From contig JACQFS010000152.1 of NCBI GenBank assembly GCA_016199935.1, forward strand, positions 1-41,288: 41,288 bases of DNA, in the 5' to 3' direction. This DNA is from Verrucomicrobiota bacterium (lineage in GTDB: Bacteria; Verrucomicrobiota; Verrucomicrobiia; Limisphaerales; JACQFS01). The notes beneath the pieces are model-generated. The model had not been told where the DNA came from. It worked only from the letters and a program-made list of their open reading frames with translations, and searched no databases. Position 1 is the first letter of the stretch. Every line of letters begins with the position of its first letter. The position numbers and the translations under genes are program-made. Shown piece by piece: positions 23,587 to 32,532 of the stretch.

Positions 23587-24894
23587 TCAGACGAATTTCT
23601 TTTTCCCCGGCACCGCGATCGGCAGCACCGGCAGGTTCATGTCCCACGTGAGATTATCGGGCACGAGGTTCTCCTCCGAGTTGAGCGCCATTTCCCACGT
23701 GACCTCCAGGCCCGTGTAGGCGGCCATGCGGCCCATCAGGCCCATCATCGTGCTGGTGCACATGCGGTCGCCGTTGTTGAGCGGCGTGCCGGCGCGGATG
23801 CTCGCGAAGAATTCGTCGTGCTCCACCTGATACATGTTGGGCGTGGGGCCGGAGTATTGCCACGGGTTCTCGCCGGTGATCTCCACGGGCGCGCTGCCGC
23901 GGCGGCCGATGTAGGCATTCCCCTTCGAGCCGAAGATGTAGTCCTTGTTCTCGCCGTAGCAGCCGGTGATCTGGCGCTGGGCCATGAAGCCACGCACGCC
24001 GCTGGCCCACTCGTAATTCACCTCGATGTGATCGTAGATGTTGCCCTCGAAGTTCGGCGTCATGCGCCCACCGACGGCGGTGCATTTGGCGGGCGGCACG
24101 TCCTTCATCGCCCACGCCATCTTGTCCACGCTGTGGATCGCCTGCTCGACGAGGCCGTCGCCGCAAAGCCAGCCGAAGTTATACCAGTTGCGCACCTGCC
24201 ACTCGACGTCGCTCATGCCGGCGGGGCGCGTCTCGGGCGCGGGCATCGCCTTGACGGGGCCGGTGAGATAAGTGTGGTAGAGCGCCTTGATCTCGCCGAT
24301 GGCGCCGCCGTGGATTTTCTCAAACAGCGCGCGCCGCGCGTAGTCGTAGCGCCAGCAGAAACCCGCAACGACCGCGATCTGCTTCGCCTTCGCCACGCGC
24401 ACGCTCTCCATCACGGAGCGCAGGCCGGGCGCATCGGTGGCCATAGGTTTTTCGAGAAAGATGTGCTTGCCGGCTTCGACGGCGGCCTTGAAGTGCAGCG
24501 GGCGGAAACCCGGCGGCGTCGTGAGGATCACCACGTCCACGCCGGACGCGAGCACCTTCTGATACGCGTCAAGGCCGGTGAACTGCCGCTCCTTCGGCAC
24601 ATCGAACTTCGCGTCGTTCTTCAACTGCCCCTTGAGCGTGTCGAGGCTCTTCTCCAGCTTCTCGGGGAACGCGTCGCCCATCGCGTGCAGCACCACGTTG
24701 CTGTCCGCGCTGAGCGCCTGGTTCGCGGCGCCGGTGCCGCGGCCGCCGCAGCCGATGAAGCCGATCTTCAACTTCTCCGCGCTGCCGGCCGCGCTCGCGA
24801 CGAAGGGAAACGCGAGCGCCGTGGATGCGGCGGCGAGCGAGGAGCTTTTCAAAAAGTCACGACGGGTGGAGAGCGATTCGTTTGGCGGAGTCAT
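23587..24894 (-). CDS. Tat-exported Gfo/Idh/MocA oxidoreductase
   Basis: A 435-residue NAD(P)-dependent sugar dehydrogenase-like protein. Tat leader STRRDFLKSSSLAAASTALAFPF, then the Rossmann motif KIGFIGCGGRGTGAANQAL, the family signature EAGKHIFLEKPMATD (catalytic Lys of the E-K-P motif) and the C-terminal open beta-sheet domain. Members of this exported subgroup are very common in Verrucomicrobiota and Planctomycetota and some carry tightly bound NAD and act on glycosides. An in-sequence ATG at 24894 begins the leader; TATAAA lies 10 bases upstream on this strand, a possible -10 box. Likely in the same unit as the epimerase-like gene downstream. Confidence 0.9.
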   Translation of the reverse strand: MTPPNESLSTRRDFLKSSSLAAASTALAFPFVASAAGSAEKLKIGFIGCGGRGTGAANQALSADSNVVLHAMGDAFPEKLEKSLDTLKGQLKNDAKFDVPKERQFTGLDAYQKVLASGVDVVILTTPPGFRPLHFKAAVEAGKHIFLEKPMATDAPGLRSVMESVRVAKAKQIAVVAGFCWRYDYARRALFEKIHGGAIGEIKALYHTYLTGPVKAMPAPETRPAGMSDVEWQVRNWYNFGWLCGDGLVEQAIHSVDKMAWAMKDVPPAKCTAVGGRMTPNFEGNIYDHIEVNYEWASGVRGFMAQRQITGCYGENKDYIFGSKGNAYIGRRGSAPVEITGENPWQYSGPTPNMYQVEHDEFFASIRAGTPLNNGDRMCTSTMMGLMGRMAAYTGLEVTWEMALNSEENLVPDNLTWDMNLPVLPIAVPGKKKFV

Positions 24895-24998
24895 GGGTTG
24901 TTTATACGGAAACGATGGCGGGGGTATTCAGACGAGGCGAGCGGAAAACGCTTCGTGAAAAAATTGGCGACGGGTTTCAGAGAGCGGTTCACGGCTCG

Positions 24999-27900
24999 TC
25001 ACGGCCCGAGCAACACGCGGTAGAAGCGATGGCCGTAGGCGCTCGAGTTGCTGTCCGTCCACGTGAAGGGCAGCGCGGCCGGATTCGTGACGAGCAGATT
25101 GCTCCAGGCCGTCATGTTTGTCGTCGCCTGCACGATGTAGTCGGGGCCGACCTGGCCGGTGACGGTGAACCGCCACTGCCCGTTGCTCATCACGACGGCG
25201 GTGGGCTGCGGCGGGTTGGTCAGCGCGCCGACGAACACGGTGAACTGCTGTGTCGCGCTCAAAAGCGGCGAGCCGTTGTCGGCGACCTTGACGCTGATGA
25301 CATTCGTCGTGCCCGCTTGCGCGATGGGGGCGCGCCAGTTGAACACGCCGCTCGTGGCGTTGAGCGTTGCGCCAGTGGGAAAAGTCAGGAGCGAGTAGGT
25401 CAACGCCTGGGACGCGGGCACCTCGGGATCGGTCGCAGTGTTGGTGAACGCGATGATGACGCCCGGATTCACCGTGCGATTGGAAATGGAAGTCAGCACG
25501 GGCGGGTCGTTCACCGGCGTGAAATTGAGCGTGACGTTCGTGGTCGAGGTCAGCCCGCCGAGATGCGCGACGGTGTGGGTCTGGAGATACACGATGTCGT
25601 TTGAACTCAGCGGCACCTTGAACAGCGCGACCTCGTCAAGCGCGCCGTCGAGCCAGCGCTGGGTTCCGTTCGTGCCGTCGTGGCCGCCGAAGACGAGGTT
25701 GGTCTGCGCGATGTTGACGGTGATGCCGTTGCTGGTGGCCGCGAGCACGCCGTCGAACCAGAGGTTGAAATTTCCCTTGTTGCTGTTCGTTCGGTCGTAG
25801 GTCAGCGCGACGTGATGCCACTCGCCGGTGAGCGCGGTCGTCGGCCCGTTGAGTTCCATGTCAATGCCGTTGGTCACGTTGTAGAGCCGCACGCGCGCGC
25901 GGTTGTTGCCGCTGGGCAGGTAAAGCTGGAGCTCTTCATCGCCGCTGCCGTTGCCGTCGGACGGGCCGTCGTAAAAAAGGAAGTCATCGTTGGTCGAGCT
26001 GTCGCGCCGGAACCAGCACACGAACGTCCAGTCGGCATTGTTGAGGTTGTATTCGGTCGTCAGCATTTTCCGGTAGAGCCGCGCGGAGTTCGATGTGCCG
26101 TTGTCGGTGAGTTGCAGCGCCACGAGGCTGAAGGGCGCGAGGTCGGGCGGCGCGTCGTTCGTGACATACGCGTAGGCGCCGGTGCCGTCCTTGTCGAGCG
26201 TGCCGTCGCGGCCGTTGCCCGAGCGGTCGGAAGATTTTGCGTCACTCGTGGTGTCGCTCGGCTCGAAATCATAGTAGAGCAGCAGCGCCGGGTGGAAACC
26301 CTTGTCGCGCGCGGTGAAGGTGAACGTGGTCGGACCGTTGAAGTTCGTGGCCGGCGTGAACTGCACGGTGCGGTTCGTGAGCAACACCGCCGTGCCGTTG
26401 CTCGCCACCGTCACGGTGTAGAGGACGTTGCTGTCCGCCGTGCCGGACGGGCTCGCGTCGCTCGTGCGCGCCCAGAGGTCCACGTTGATCGCGGTGTCCT
26501 CGTTCGCGGTGTTCGTCGCGGTGGTGAGCGCGGGCGGCGGCTGCACGCTGATCGTGAACGTGTTCGTGAGCGACGCGCCGTCGGGGTCCGTGGTGACGAG
26601 CAGGTTGGTGACGACGCCGGACATGCCCGCGGCGGGCTTCACCGTGAGCGTGCGGTTTGTGCCGCTGATCGAAAAGGTGAGGCCGCTGTCGGGAATCACG
26701 TTGGTATTTCCGCTCACGAAATCGACCGTGAGGTTCGTGTGCGCTGTTTCCCAATCGAAAACCCAGAAGAGCATCGGCGTGTTCGTGGTGCTCATGTTCA
26801 TCGTGCGCGACACCAGCCCGCCGCTGAGCGGGATGCCGCCGGCGAAATTGATGTTGTTCGTGTTCGGCCCGACCGTGAGCGGGTTGCTGAAACCGCTGCG
26901 CACGAACGCGTGGCTCTCCTGAAACGCGCTCACGCTGTAACCGCCCGCCTTGAGCCCGACGAGATTGTAGAAGCCGTCGCTGTCGCTGTAGCAAAAATTC
27001 GTCGCGTCGGTGTAAACGCGCACACCCGGCTGCGGCAGTCCGTGAAGGAGCACCTGGCCGGCGATCGTGTAAACGGTCGGGCTGCCGATGCGCACGGTGA
27101 TGGACGCGCTTGCGCTGCCGCCCTTCAGGTCGCTGACGGTGCATTGCACGCGATACTCGCCGCTGCTGCTCCACGAGTGCGTCACGACGTTGCTGTTCGA
27201 CGTGCTGTAGTCGGTGTCGTCGAACGTCCACGAATACGCCAGCGCGTCGCCGTCCGGATCGCTCGCGGTGGCCGTGAAGGTCAGCGACACGCCGGTGGCC
27301 GCATTCGTCGCGGACGCAGCGACATCCACGATCGGATCCGCATTGCCCGCAAACGCCCCGTAGCGCACCACGACATCAATCCAGCCCGGCGTCCCGCTGC
27401 CCTTGCCGATGGGCGTGATGTGGATGTTGTAATTCGTGTCGGTGAAGGTGCGCCCGATGATGAGCGGCGAGTCGTCCTTGTCGTTGGTCGAACTCGGGTC
27501 GGAGCCGGGCGTGGTGTCGAGCAGCTCGGGCTTTTCGTTTCCGCTGCCGGCCCAGTTCACCACCACGCCGTTGTCGAGTGGCTTGCTGGATTTGGACGTG
27601 CGGTATTCGAGCCAGAAATATTCCTTGTCGTTGTTCAGGCTCGCATCGCGCGTGACGCGGACGCCCTTGAGGACGCCGATGGCCGGGGCCTCGTCGTGCG
27701 CGTAGAGGCGGTTGGTCGTCGTGCCGCTGCTCACGCCCACCCACTCGTTGCCGTCGCTGCCATTCGTGATCCAGCCGAGATATTTTTTCTGCGACGCGCC
27801 GTAGGTGTTCGCGGTCGAGGCGCTGCCCATCGTGTCCCACGGGTTGCCGTATTCATCGTTCGAGCCGCCGGGGTAGATGACAGTGCCGAAGGGAGCGTTG

Positions 27901-29315
27901 TAAAAATTCGCGTGGTTCAACCCGAAGTTATGGCCGAACTCGTGCGTGGCGATGTTCGCGGTGGAACTCTGCCCGGTCGTGTGCAACCACACGCCGCGCG
28001 CACCGACGTAGGCCAGCCCGCCGTAGCCCCACCCGCTCGCGCCGCCGCCGAAGCACACCGCGTCGAGGTCGTAATCGGTGAGCACATAGCCGTTGGTGGT
28101 GGCGGCGTTGCGCGCGTCGGTGCGGAGCGCATTGTCGTCGCCGTTGTAGGAGGCGTTGCTGCGCGGCATCCGGAAGACCGGCGTCACGTCGCTGCCCGCG
28201 CCGGTGAGCGCGACGGTCATGCGGCCGCAGGACCAGTTCGAGAACGATGTGTTCAGCGCCGTGATGACGTTCGTCCCTTCCGTGTCCGTGAACGGGTCGG
28301 TGGTGTAATCATCAAAGTCCACGCGGATGAGCAGAATCTTTCGCTCGCCGGTGTTCGCGTAGAGCGACTCCACTGTGCCGCCCTTGCCGTAGGCCGCGCC
28401 CGGCGGCAACGCATCCTCCGCGGCCGCGAGCGACGCGGCCAGTCGCGCGGCGTGGTCCGCGCTGCACAGAAAAGCAATCGTCCCGCCGGTGTCGAGCGCC
28501 ACCTCTTCATGGTTGGCCGTCGAGGCGAGGCCGGAGATCGAGCACACCGGGTCGGCGGGCAGCCCGACTTTTGCCCGCGCGGCCTCGGCAGCACTCAGCA
28601 CGCGCACCGGGGAATCATCCAGCGCCGCGTTGCTGCCGATGGCGATGCCGTTGAGCGGAAGGTTCCAGCGCGTCGGATGACCGAGCCGCCGGCCGAAGAC
28701 GTAGGCGTTGTAAGTTTGCCCATCGAGCGTGGCGTAGCGCGAGTTCGCCGGCCGCACGGCCGGTTGTCCCGGCTCCGGGAAGGCCGCCATCACCGTCAGA
28801 TCGCCGCGGCCGCTGATGGGCGTTTCCAAAAGCGCGGCGACCGCTGCAGGCATCTCCGTGCGGACGAAGTCGGGCACCGCGAGCGCCAGCGCGCGTTGCG
28901 GGTCGGCTTGAATGAGCTTGGTCAACTCGCTCCGCCGTTTTGTGGCGAGCCGCACGCCTTCGTCTTCCATCGCGGCGCGCTCGGCTCCAGTCGCCGCCGC
29001 GTTTCGTTTCACCCAATCCTTGAACGCCGCGAACGCCCGCTCCTCGACCGGCCCAGCCCAGCGCGCCTCGGGACGCACCACTGGCTTGCTGGGCGGGAGG
29101 GGCGATTGATTTGTCGTGGCAAGCGAAGCCGTGTTGGTGGGGAGCGCAATCGTCGAGGCCGCCGCCGGTTTCAGCGGCGAAGCGGACTTTGGCCCGGCCG
29201 CCGCTTCGAGTGCCGGGTTTTTCGCGCGCGAGCCCGGCTTTGATTTTGAAAACAGAACCACCCCGAGCAGGACTGCTGCTCCGACCAGAAGGACAATGAG
29301 GCGCGCTGCTTTCAA
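24999..29315 (-). CDS. Giant secreted zinc metalloprotease with PKD, cadherin-like and LamG modules
   Basis: A 1438-residue surface or secreted protein, start TTG 29315 (no closer ATG). Order: N-terminal membrane/signal segment (5-22); proregion (about 40-320); metzincin-type catalytic domain with zinc motif HEFGHNFGLNH (His458, Glu459, His462, His468) and Met-turn in WDTMGSAS (Met497); PKD-like domain (about 660-745, ASDPDGDALAYSWTFDD); carboxypeptidase-regulatory-like beta domain (about 748-830); tandem cadherin-like and LamG/concanavalin-like modules (about 900-1270); an Ig-like putative domain; and a C-terminal domain (GQWRFTVTGQVGPDYIVQAT to RFYRVLLGP) seen at the ends of many verrucomicrobial secreted proteins. 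It probably digests or binds extracellular protein or glycan. It is by far the largest gene and lies among exported carbohydrate genes. Confidence 0.88.
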   Translation of the reverse strand: MKAARLIVLLVGAAVLLGVVLFSKSKPGSRAKNPALEAAAGPKSASPLKPAAASTIALPTNTASLATTNQSPLPPSKPVVRPEARWAGPVEERAFAAFKDWVKRNAAATGAERAAMEDEGVRLATKRRSELTKLIQADPQRALALAVPDFVRTEMPAAVAALLETPISGRGDLTVMAAFPEPGQPAVRPANSRYATLDGQTYNAYVFGRRLGHPTRWNLPLNGIAIGSNAALDDSPVRVLSAAEAARAKVGLPADPVCSISGLASTANHEEVALDTGGTIAFLCSADHAARLAASLAAAEDALPPGAAYGKGGTVESLYANTGERKILLIRVDFDDYTTDPFTDTEGTNVITALNTSFSNWSCGRMTVALTGAGSDVTPVFRMPRSNASYNGDDNALRTDARNAATTNGYVLTDYDLDAVCFGGGASGWGYGGLAYVGARGVWLHTTGQSSTANIATHEFGHNFGLNHANFYNAPFGTVIYPGGSNDEYGNPWDTMGSASTANTYGASQKKYLGWITNGSDGNEWVGVSSGTTTNRLYAHDEAPAIGVLKGVRVTRDASLNNDKEYFWLEYRTSKSSKPLDNGVVVNWAGSGNEKPELLDTTPGSDPSSTNDKDDSPLIIGRTFTDTNYNIHITPIGKGSGTPGWIDVVVRYGAFAGNADPIVDVAASATNAATGVSLTFTATASDPDGDALAYSWTFDDTDYSTSNSNVVTHSWSSSGEYRVQCTVSDLKGGSASASITVRIGSPTVYTIAGQVLLHGLPQPGVRVYTDATNFCYSDSDGFYNLVGLKAGGYSVSAFQESHAFVRSGFSNPLTVGPNTNNINFAGGIPLSGGLVSRTMNMSTTNTPMLFWVFDWETAHTNLTVDFVSGNTNVIPDSGLTFSISGTNRTLTVKPAAGMSGVVTNLLVTTDPDGASLTNTFTISVQPPPALTTATNTANEDTAINVDLWARTSDASPSGTADSNVLYTVTVASNGTAVLLTNRTVQFTPATNFNGPTTFTFTARDKGFHPALLLYYDFEPSDTTSDAKSSDRSGNGRDGTLDKDGTGAYAYVTNDAPPDLAPFSLVALQLTDNGTSNSARLYRKMLTTEYNLNNADWTFVCWFRRDSSTNDDFLFYDGPSDGNGSGDEELQLYLPSGNNRARVRLYNVTNGIDMELNGPTTALTGEWHHVALTYDRTNSNKGNFNLWFDGVLAATSNGITVNIAQTNLVFGGHDGTNGTQRWLDGALDEVALFKVPLSSNDIVYLQTHTVAHLGGLTSTTNVTLNFTPVNDPPVLTSISNRTVNPGVIIAFTNTATDPEVPASQALTYSLLTFPTGATLNATSGVFNWRAPIAQAGTTNVISVKVADNGSPLLSATQQFTVFVGALTNPPQPTAVVMSNGQWRFTVTGQVGPDYIVQATTNMTAWSNLLVTNPAALPFTWTDSNSSAYGHRFYRVLLGP

Positions 29316-29431
29316 TTTCCAGGCAACGCTCCGCGCGGTGCGGATGGGCGGTGCAAGTGGCGGGAAATCTATCTTAAGGGAGGGGCGTTGTCTCGATTCA
29401 AATTCGGCCCGAAGTGGTGGTGCCGGACGCC

Positions 29432-30340
29432 TTAGCTCGCGAGGATCTTATCCAATTTCTCCGACACCTGCTTGAGCCGCGCGGCGGGTTCGAGGCCCGG
29501 CGGACGATACCCCGGCTCGCAGATCGCGAAGCCCTCGTAGCCCGTCTCGTCGAGCGCGCGCAGGATCGCGGGCCAGTTGTTGTCGCCTTCGAGATAGTCC
29601 ACCGCGAAGCCGGCCTTCTTGCCCTCGGTCTCGTGCTTCTTGCGGCTGTATTCCTTCACGTGGACGGTGACGATGCGTTTGCCGAGCACGCGAATCCAAT
29701 GCTCCGGCCAGCCGACATACATCATGTTCCCGATGTCGAAATGCACCGCGACCCACGGGCTGTGAAAGTCATCCACGTATTTCGCCAGCTCGATGGGGCT
29801 GAGGAGAAAATTATTCCACACGTTCTCGATGGCGATCTTCACACCGAGTTCGCCCGCGAGCGGGAGCGCCTCGCGGATGGCGGCCTGCGTGCGGTCCCAA
29901 TTCTCGGCGTAGCCCGTCTGTTCATCCACGCCGCCGGCGATGGCGAGCACGGCGCGCGCACCGTAACGCTTCGCGTCGCGCAACGCCTGCTTGAGCGCCT
30001 CGATGGCCTGCGCGCGCACGCTCGGGATGGGGCTGTTCAACTTGCGCGTCTGCGAGCCGATGACGACGCTCGGAATGACCAACCTCGCCGCGTCGCGCGC
30101 GCGGAGCACCTCGTCCTGGTCGAGCAGACCGTGCGGCTCCACCGCGGCGAAGCCGGCGGCCCTGATCATCTTGAATTTCTCAGCGATGGGCAGGTCTTTG
30201 CCGCCGGCGGGGAATGCCGAGAGCATATAGCCTTTGCGGATCCGTTGCGTGCGCGGCGCTTCGGCCGGAAAAAGTTTTGCGGCGAAAGGCGAGGCCGCGG
30301 CAAAGGCGGCGGCCGAGGCGAGGAAGGCGCGGCGGTGCAT
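29432..30340 (-). CDS. Exported sugar phosphate isomerase/epimerase-like protein
   Basis: About 302 residues. ATG 30340 is chosen because a twin-arginine leader starts there (MHRRAFLASAAAFAAASPFAAKLFPA); an upstream start six codons earlier (30358) exists. TIM-barrel metal motifs: AIENVWNNFLLSP, VHFDIGNMMY, TVHVKEYSRKKHETEG and the final ICEPGYRPPG. It is a paralogue of the protein at 22553-23446 (shared VEPxGxxDxDEV, VKIAIENVWN and GNxxxVGWPEHW-type blocks). A nearby LamG metalloprotease upstream and the PmoA-like gene downstream on the other strand place it in a glycan-related region. Substrate unknown. Confidence 0.85.
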   Translation of the reverse strand: MHRRAFLASAAAFAAASPFAAKLFPAEAPRTQRIRKGYMLSAFPAGGKDLPIAEKFKMIRAAGFAAVEPHGLLDQDEVLRARDAARLVIPSVVIGSQTRKLNSPIPSVRAQAIEALKQALRDAKRYGARAVLAIAGGVDEQTGYAENWDRTQAAIREALPLAGELGVKIAIENVWNNFLLSPIELAKYVDDFHSPWVAVHFDIGNMMYVGWPEHWIRVLGKRIVTVHVKEYSRKKHETEGKKAGFAVDYLEGDNNWPAILRALDETGYEGFAICEPGYRPPGLEPAARLKQVSEKLDKILAS

Positions 30341-30653
30341 GCCGGAGGTGTAGCGCAAACGCAGCCGCGCGCAAAGCGAATCAGGCGGTGTGGGGCGCAG
30401 CTAGTCATCGTGGGTTGCTTTCCGTTCACGGCGCGTTTACTCCCCCGAAAGCGGCGGAGGGCCGCCGCAGTCCAAGACGCTGACGCGGCAACGGGAGCGC
30501 CCGGCCGCGCGCCAGCGTCTTGGACTGCGCCAGTCCTCTGGCGCTTTGTCCGGCGCTCGTCACTCAACGTCTTAAACCTCGCCCGCTGCGATCGTTCCGC
30601 CTTTCCGTCTTGAATTCGGCGTGCCGCCGTCGAGTCTCAACCGCATCCGTCGC
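30341..30653. other. Divergent intergenic region with composite repeat
   Basis: This 313-base gap separates the divergent epimerase-like and PmoA-like genes. Its middle third is the 100-bp composite repeat at 30448-30547. I see no gene and no convincing promoter in the remainder, though both flanking genes must start from here. Confidence 0.5.
30448..30547. repeat. Composite inverted repeat with covarying hairpins
   Basis: Each arm carries AAAGC, a small hairpin, then GCAGTCCAAGACGCTG. The 16-bp block is identical and inverted at 30467-30482 and 30513-30528. The two small hairpins have different stems: GCGGCGG/CCGCCGC (30451-30468) and GCGCCAG/CTGGCGC (30527-30544), loops AGGG and TCCT (AGGA on the other strand). 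The stems stay paired although most stem bases differ, a sign that structure is under selection or is inherited as a mobile REP-type unit. Confidence 0.85.
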
Positions 30654-31628
30654 ATGAAAACTTTTCCACCGCTCGCGTTCGCCGTTGTCGCGCTGACTTT
30701 CGCCGCCACTGCGCAGACACCGCCGCCGTTTCAGCCCAAGCCCATCCCGCGGCTGCTCGCGATTCCGGAGCCCTACGACCAGGTTTCCATCCAGCGCGAC
30801 CGGCAGGAGATCGCGCGTTACCACTACGGCACGAACCTGCACCGGCCGTTTGTGTTTCCGCTCATCGGGCCGTCGGGCATTTCGCTTTCGCGCCTCGGGC
30901 ATCCGCGCGATCCGCAGACGCACAGCCACCACAATTCCTTCTGGGTCGCGCACCACGACGTGAACGGCACGACCTTCTGGGGCGACGCCGGGAAGAACGC
31001 CGGGCGCATCGTGCATCAGCGCATGGAGCCGTTGCTCGATGACGCGGGCGAGGTCGCGTCGGTCATCGCGAACAACGCGTGGATCAACGAATCGAACGTG
31101 GTCGTGATGTTCGAGCGGCGGCAGACGGCCATCCAGCTTTTGCCGGACAACGAATACTTCGTGCTGCTCGACCTCGAGTTCGCGCCGCCGAAAGGCGCGA
31201 AGGCGGTGACGTTCGGCAAAACGTCCTTCGGCCTCGCGGCGGTGCGCATGGCCAAGAGCATCGGCGTGCACGACGGCGGCGGCGTGATGCGCAACTCCGC
31301 CGGCGGCGTGAACGAGAAAGAAATTTTCTGGAAGCCCGCGAAGTGGTGCGACTACTCCGGCGTGATCGTGAGCAACGTCGTCGAGGGCATCACGCTCATG
31401 GATCACCCGCTGAACCCGAACCACCCGACCGTCTGGCACGTGCGCGACGACGGCTGGATGGGAACCGCGCTCACCTTCGACGCCCCACGCGTGATCGAGC
31501 CGGGCCAGACGCTGCACGTGCGATACGGATTGTATGTGCACCGCGGGATGCCGGCGGTGAACAAGCTGGAGGAGAGATGGCGGCAGTTCACGGAGCTGAA
31601 ACTGCCGGAGCCGGTGAAGAAGAAGTGA
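30654..31628 (+). CDS. PmoA-like (DUF6807) exported protein
   Basis: A 324-residue exported protein. Start ATG at 30654 carries a signal peptide (MKTFPPLAFAVVALTFAATAQT). The mature part has the PmoA-like/DUF6807 layout: FVFPLIGPSGISLSRLGHP, then THSHHNSFWVAHHDVNGTTFWGD rich in His, and later DHPLNPNHPTVWHVRDDGWMG. The name is misleading: these are not methane monooxygenases; they recur next to Gfo/Idh dehydrogenases and epimerases in Planctomycetota and Verrucomicrobiota and are thought to act in carbohydrate metabolism. The His-rich motif may bind a metal; that is inferred. First of a plus-strand series with the PIG-L and NagB-like genes. Confidence 0.8.
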   Translation: MKTFPPLAFAVVALTFAATAQTPPPFQPKPIPRLLAIPEPYDQVSIQRDRQEIARYHYGTNLHRPFVFPLIGPSGISLSRLGHPRDPQTHSHHNSFWVAHHDVNGTTFWGDAGKNAGRIVHQRMEPLLDDAGEVASVIANNAWINESNVVVMFERRQTAIQLLPDNEYFVLLDLEFAPPKGAKAVTFGKTSFGLAAVRMAKSIGVHDGGGVMRNSAGGVNEKEIFWKPAKWCDYSGVIVSNVVEGITLMDHPLNPNHPTVWHVRDDGWMGTALTFDAPRVIEPGQTLHVRYGLYVHRGMPAVNKLEERWRQFTELKLPEPVKKK

Positions 31629-31660
31629 GGACGGCCGCGCCTTGCGCGAAATTCCGTCTT

Positions 31661-31688
31661 TCATAATTCATCCCTCATCCTTCATCCT
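31661..31688 (+). repeat. Heptamer tandem repeat before the PIG-L gene
   Basis: Four 7-bp units in exact phase: TCATAAT, TCATCCC, TCATCCT, TCATCCT. They end ten bases before the ATG at 31698 and fill the place of a ribosome binding site, so the repeat probably forms most of the 5' leader. Confidence 0.8.
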
Positions 31689-31697
31689 TTCCGCGTC

Positions 31698-32495
31698 ATG
31701 CCCTCCGCGCTCGCCATCTTCGCCCATCCGGACGACATCGAATTCGTCGCCGCCGGCACGCTCCTTCAGCTCCGACGCCGCGGCTGGGAGACACACTACC
31801 TCAACGTCTCGACTGGCAACTGCGGCAGCGTGGAGTTCAGCGCGGCGAAGACGCGGCGCGTGCGGCTGGCGGAGGCCAAGAGCGCGGCGAAAATTCTCGG
31901 CGCACACTTTCACCCACCGATGGCGGACGATTTGGAAATCACCTACGACGTGAAATTGCTCCGCCGCCTCGCCGCCGTGGTGCGCGAAGTGAAAGCCAGC
32001 ATCGTCCTCACCCACTCGCCGCAGGATTACATGGAGGACCACATGAACACCTGCCGGCTCGCGGTGACGGCGGCGTTCGCGCATTGCATTCCGAACTTTG
32101 TCAGCTCGCCGAAACGCGCGGCCTACTTTCACGACGTGACGGTGTATCACGCCATGCCGCACAGCCTGCTTGATCCGTTGCGGCGGTTCGTGGCACCGGG
32201 GCAGTTCGTCAACACCACCGCCGTTCAAGCGACGAAGCTCAAGGCGCTTGCCGCGCACAAGAGCCAGCAGGGCTGGCTCGACGTGAGCCAGGGCATGAAC
32301 TCCTACCTGCGCTCGATGGACGAGATGTCGCGCGTCGTCGGCAGGCTCTCGAAAAAATTCCGGCACGCCGAAGGCTGGCGCCGCCATCTGCACTACGGCT
32401 TTGCCGGCCGCGATGTGGACCCGCTCGGCGACGCGCAGGGGAAGGATCACCTCGTCAACGGCGCCTACGAACTCGCGCTTGCCCGCGGAGCCTGA
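31698..32495 (+). CDS. PIG-L/LmbE family deacetylase
   Basis: A 265-residue zinc-dependent N-deacetylase. The zinc-site motif AHPDD (His10, Asp12, Asp13) opens the protein and the third ligand region reads [13 protein letters not shown]. No signal peptide, so it is cytosolic. PIG-L enzymes remove acetyl groups from GlcNAc attached to inositol, malate or chitooligosaccharides. The next gene is a NagB-like deaminase starting 37 bases later, so de-N-acetylation of an amino sugar followed by deamination is the likely pathway (as in nagA-nagB, with PIG-L replacing NagA). A heptamer repeat occupies the leader. Confidence 0.88.
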   Translation: MPSALAIFAHPDDIEFVAAGTLLQLRRRGWETHYLNVSTGNCGSVEFSAAKTRRVRLAEAKSAAKILGAHFHPPMADDLEITYDVKLLRRLAAVVREVKASIVLTHSPQDYMEDHMNTCRLAVTAAFAHCIPNFVSSPKRAAYFHDVTVYHAMPHSLLDPLRRFVAPGQFVNTTAVQATKLKALAAHKSQQGWLDVSQGMNSYLRSMDEMSRVVGRLSKKFRHAEGWRRHLHYGFAGRDVDPLGDAQGKDHLVNGAYELALARGA

Positions 32496-32532
32496 ATCTC
32501 CCAACACTCCACCATCACCTTTCAAAAATCCT

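Noticed and set aside
25680-29243. An 1187-codon plus-strand open frame opposite the metalloprotease gene
   Set aside because: Composition is dominated by Arg/Val/Gly/His repeats typical of antisense frames in GC-rich genes; the minus strand has HExxH and domain motifs.
30654-31628. Methane monooxygenase subunit suggested by the PmoA name
   Set aside because: The protein is an exported DUF6807-type protein with no membrane helices of particulate methane monooxygenase.
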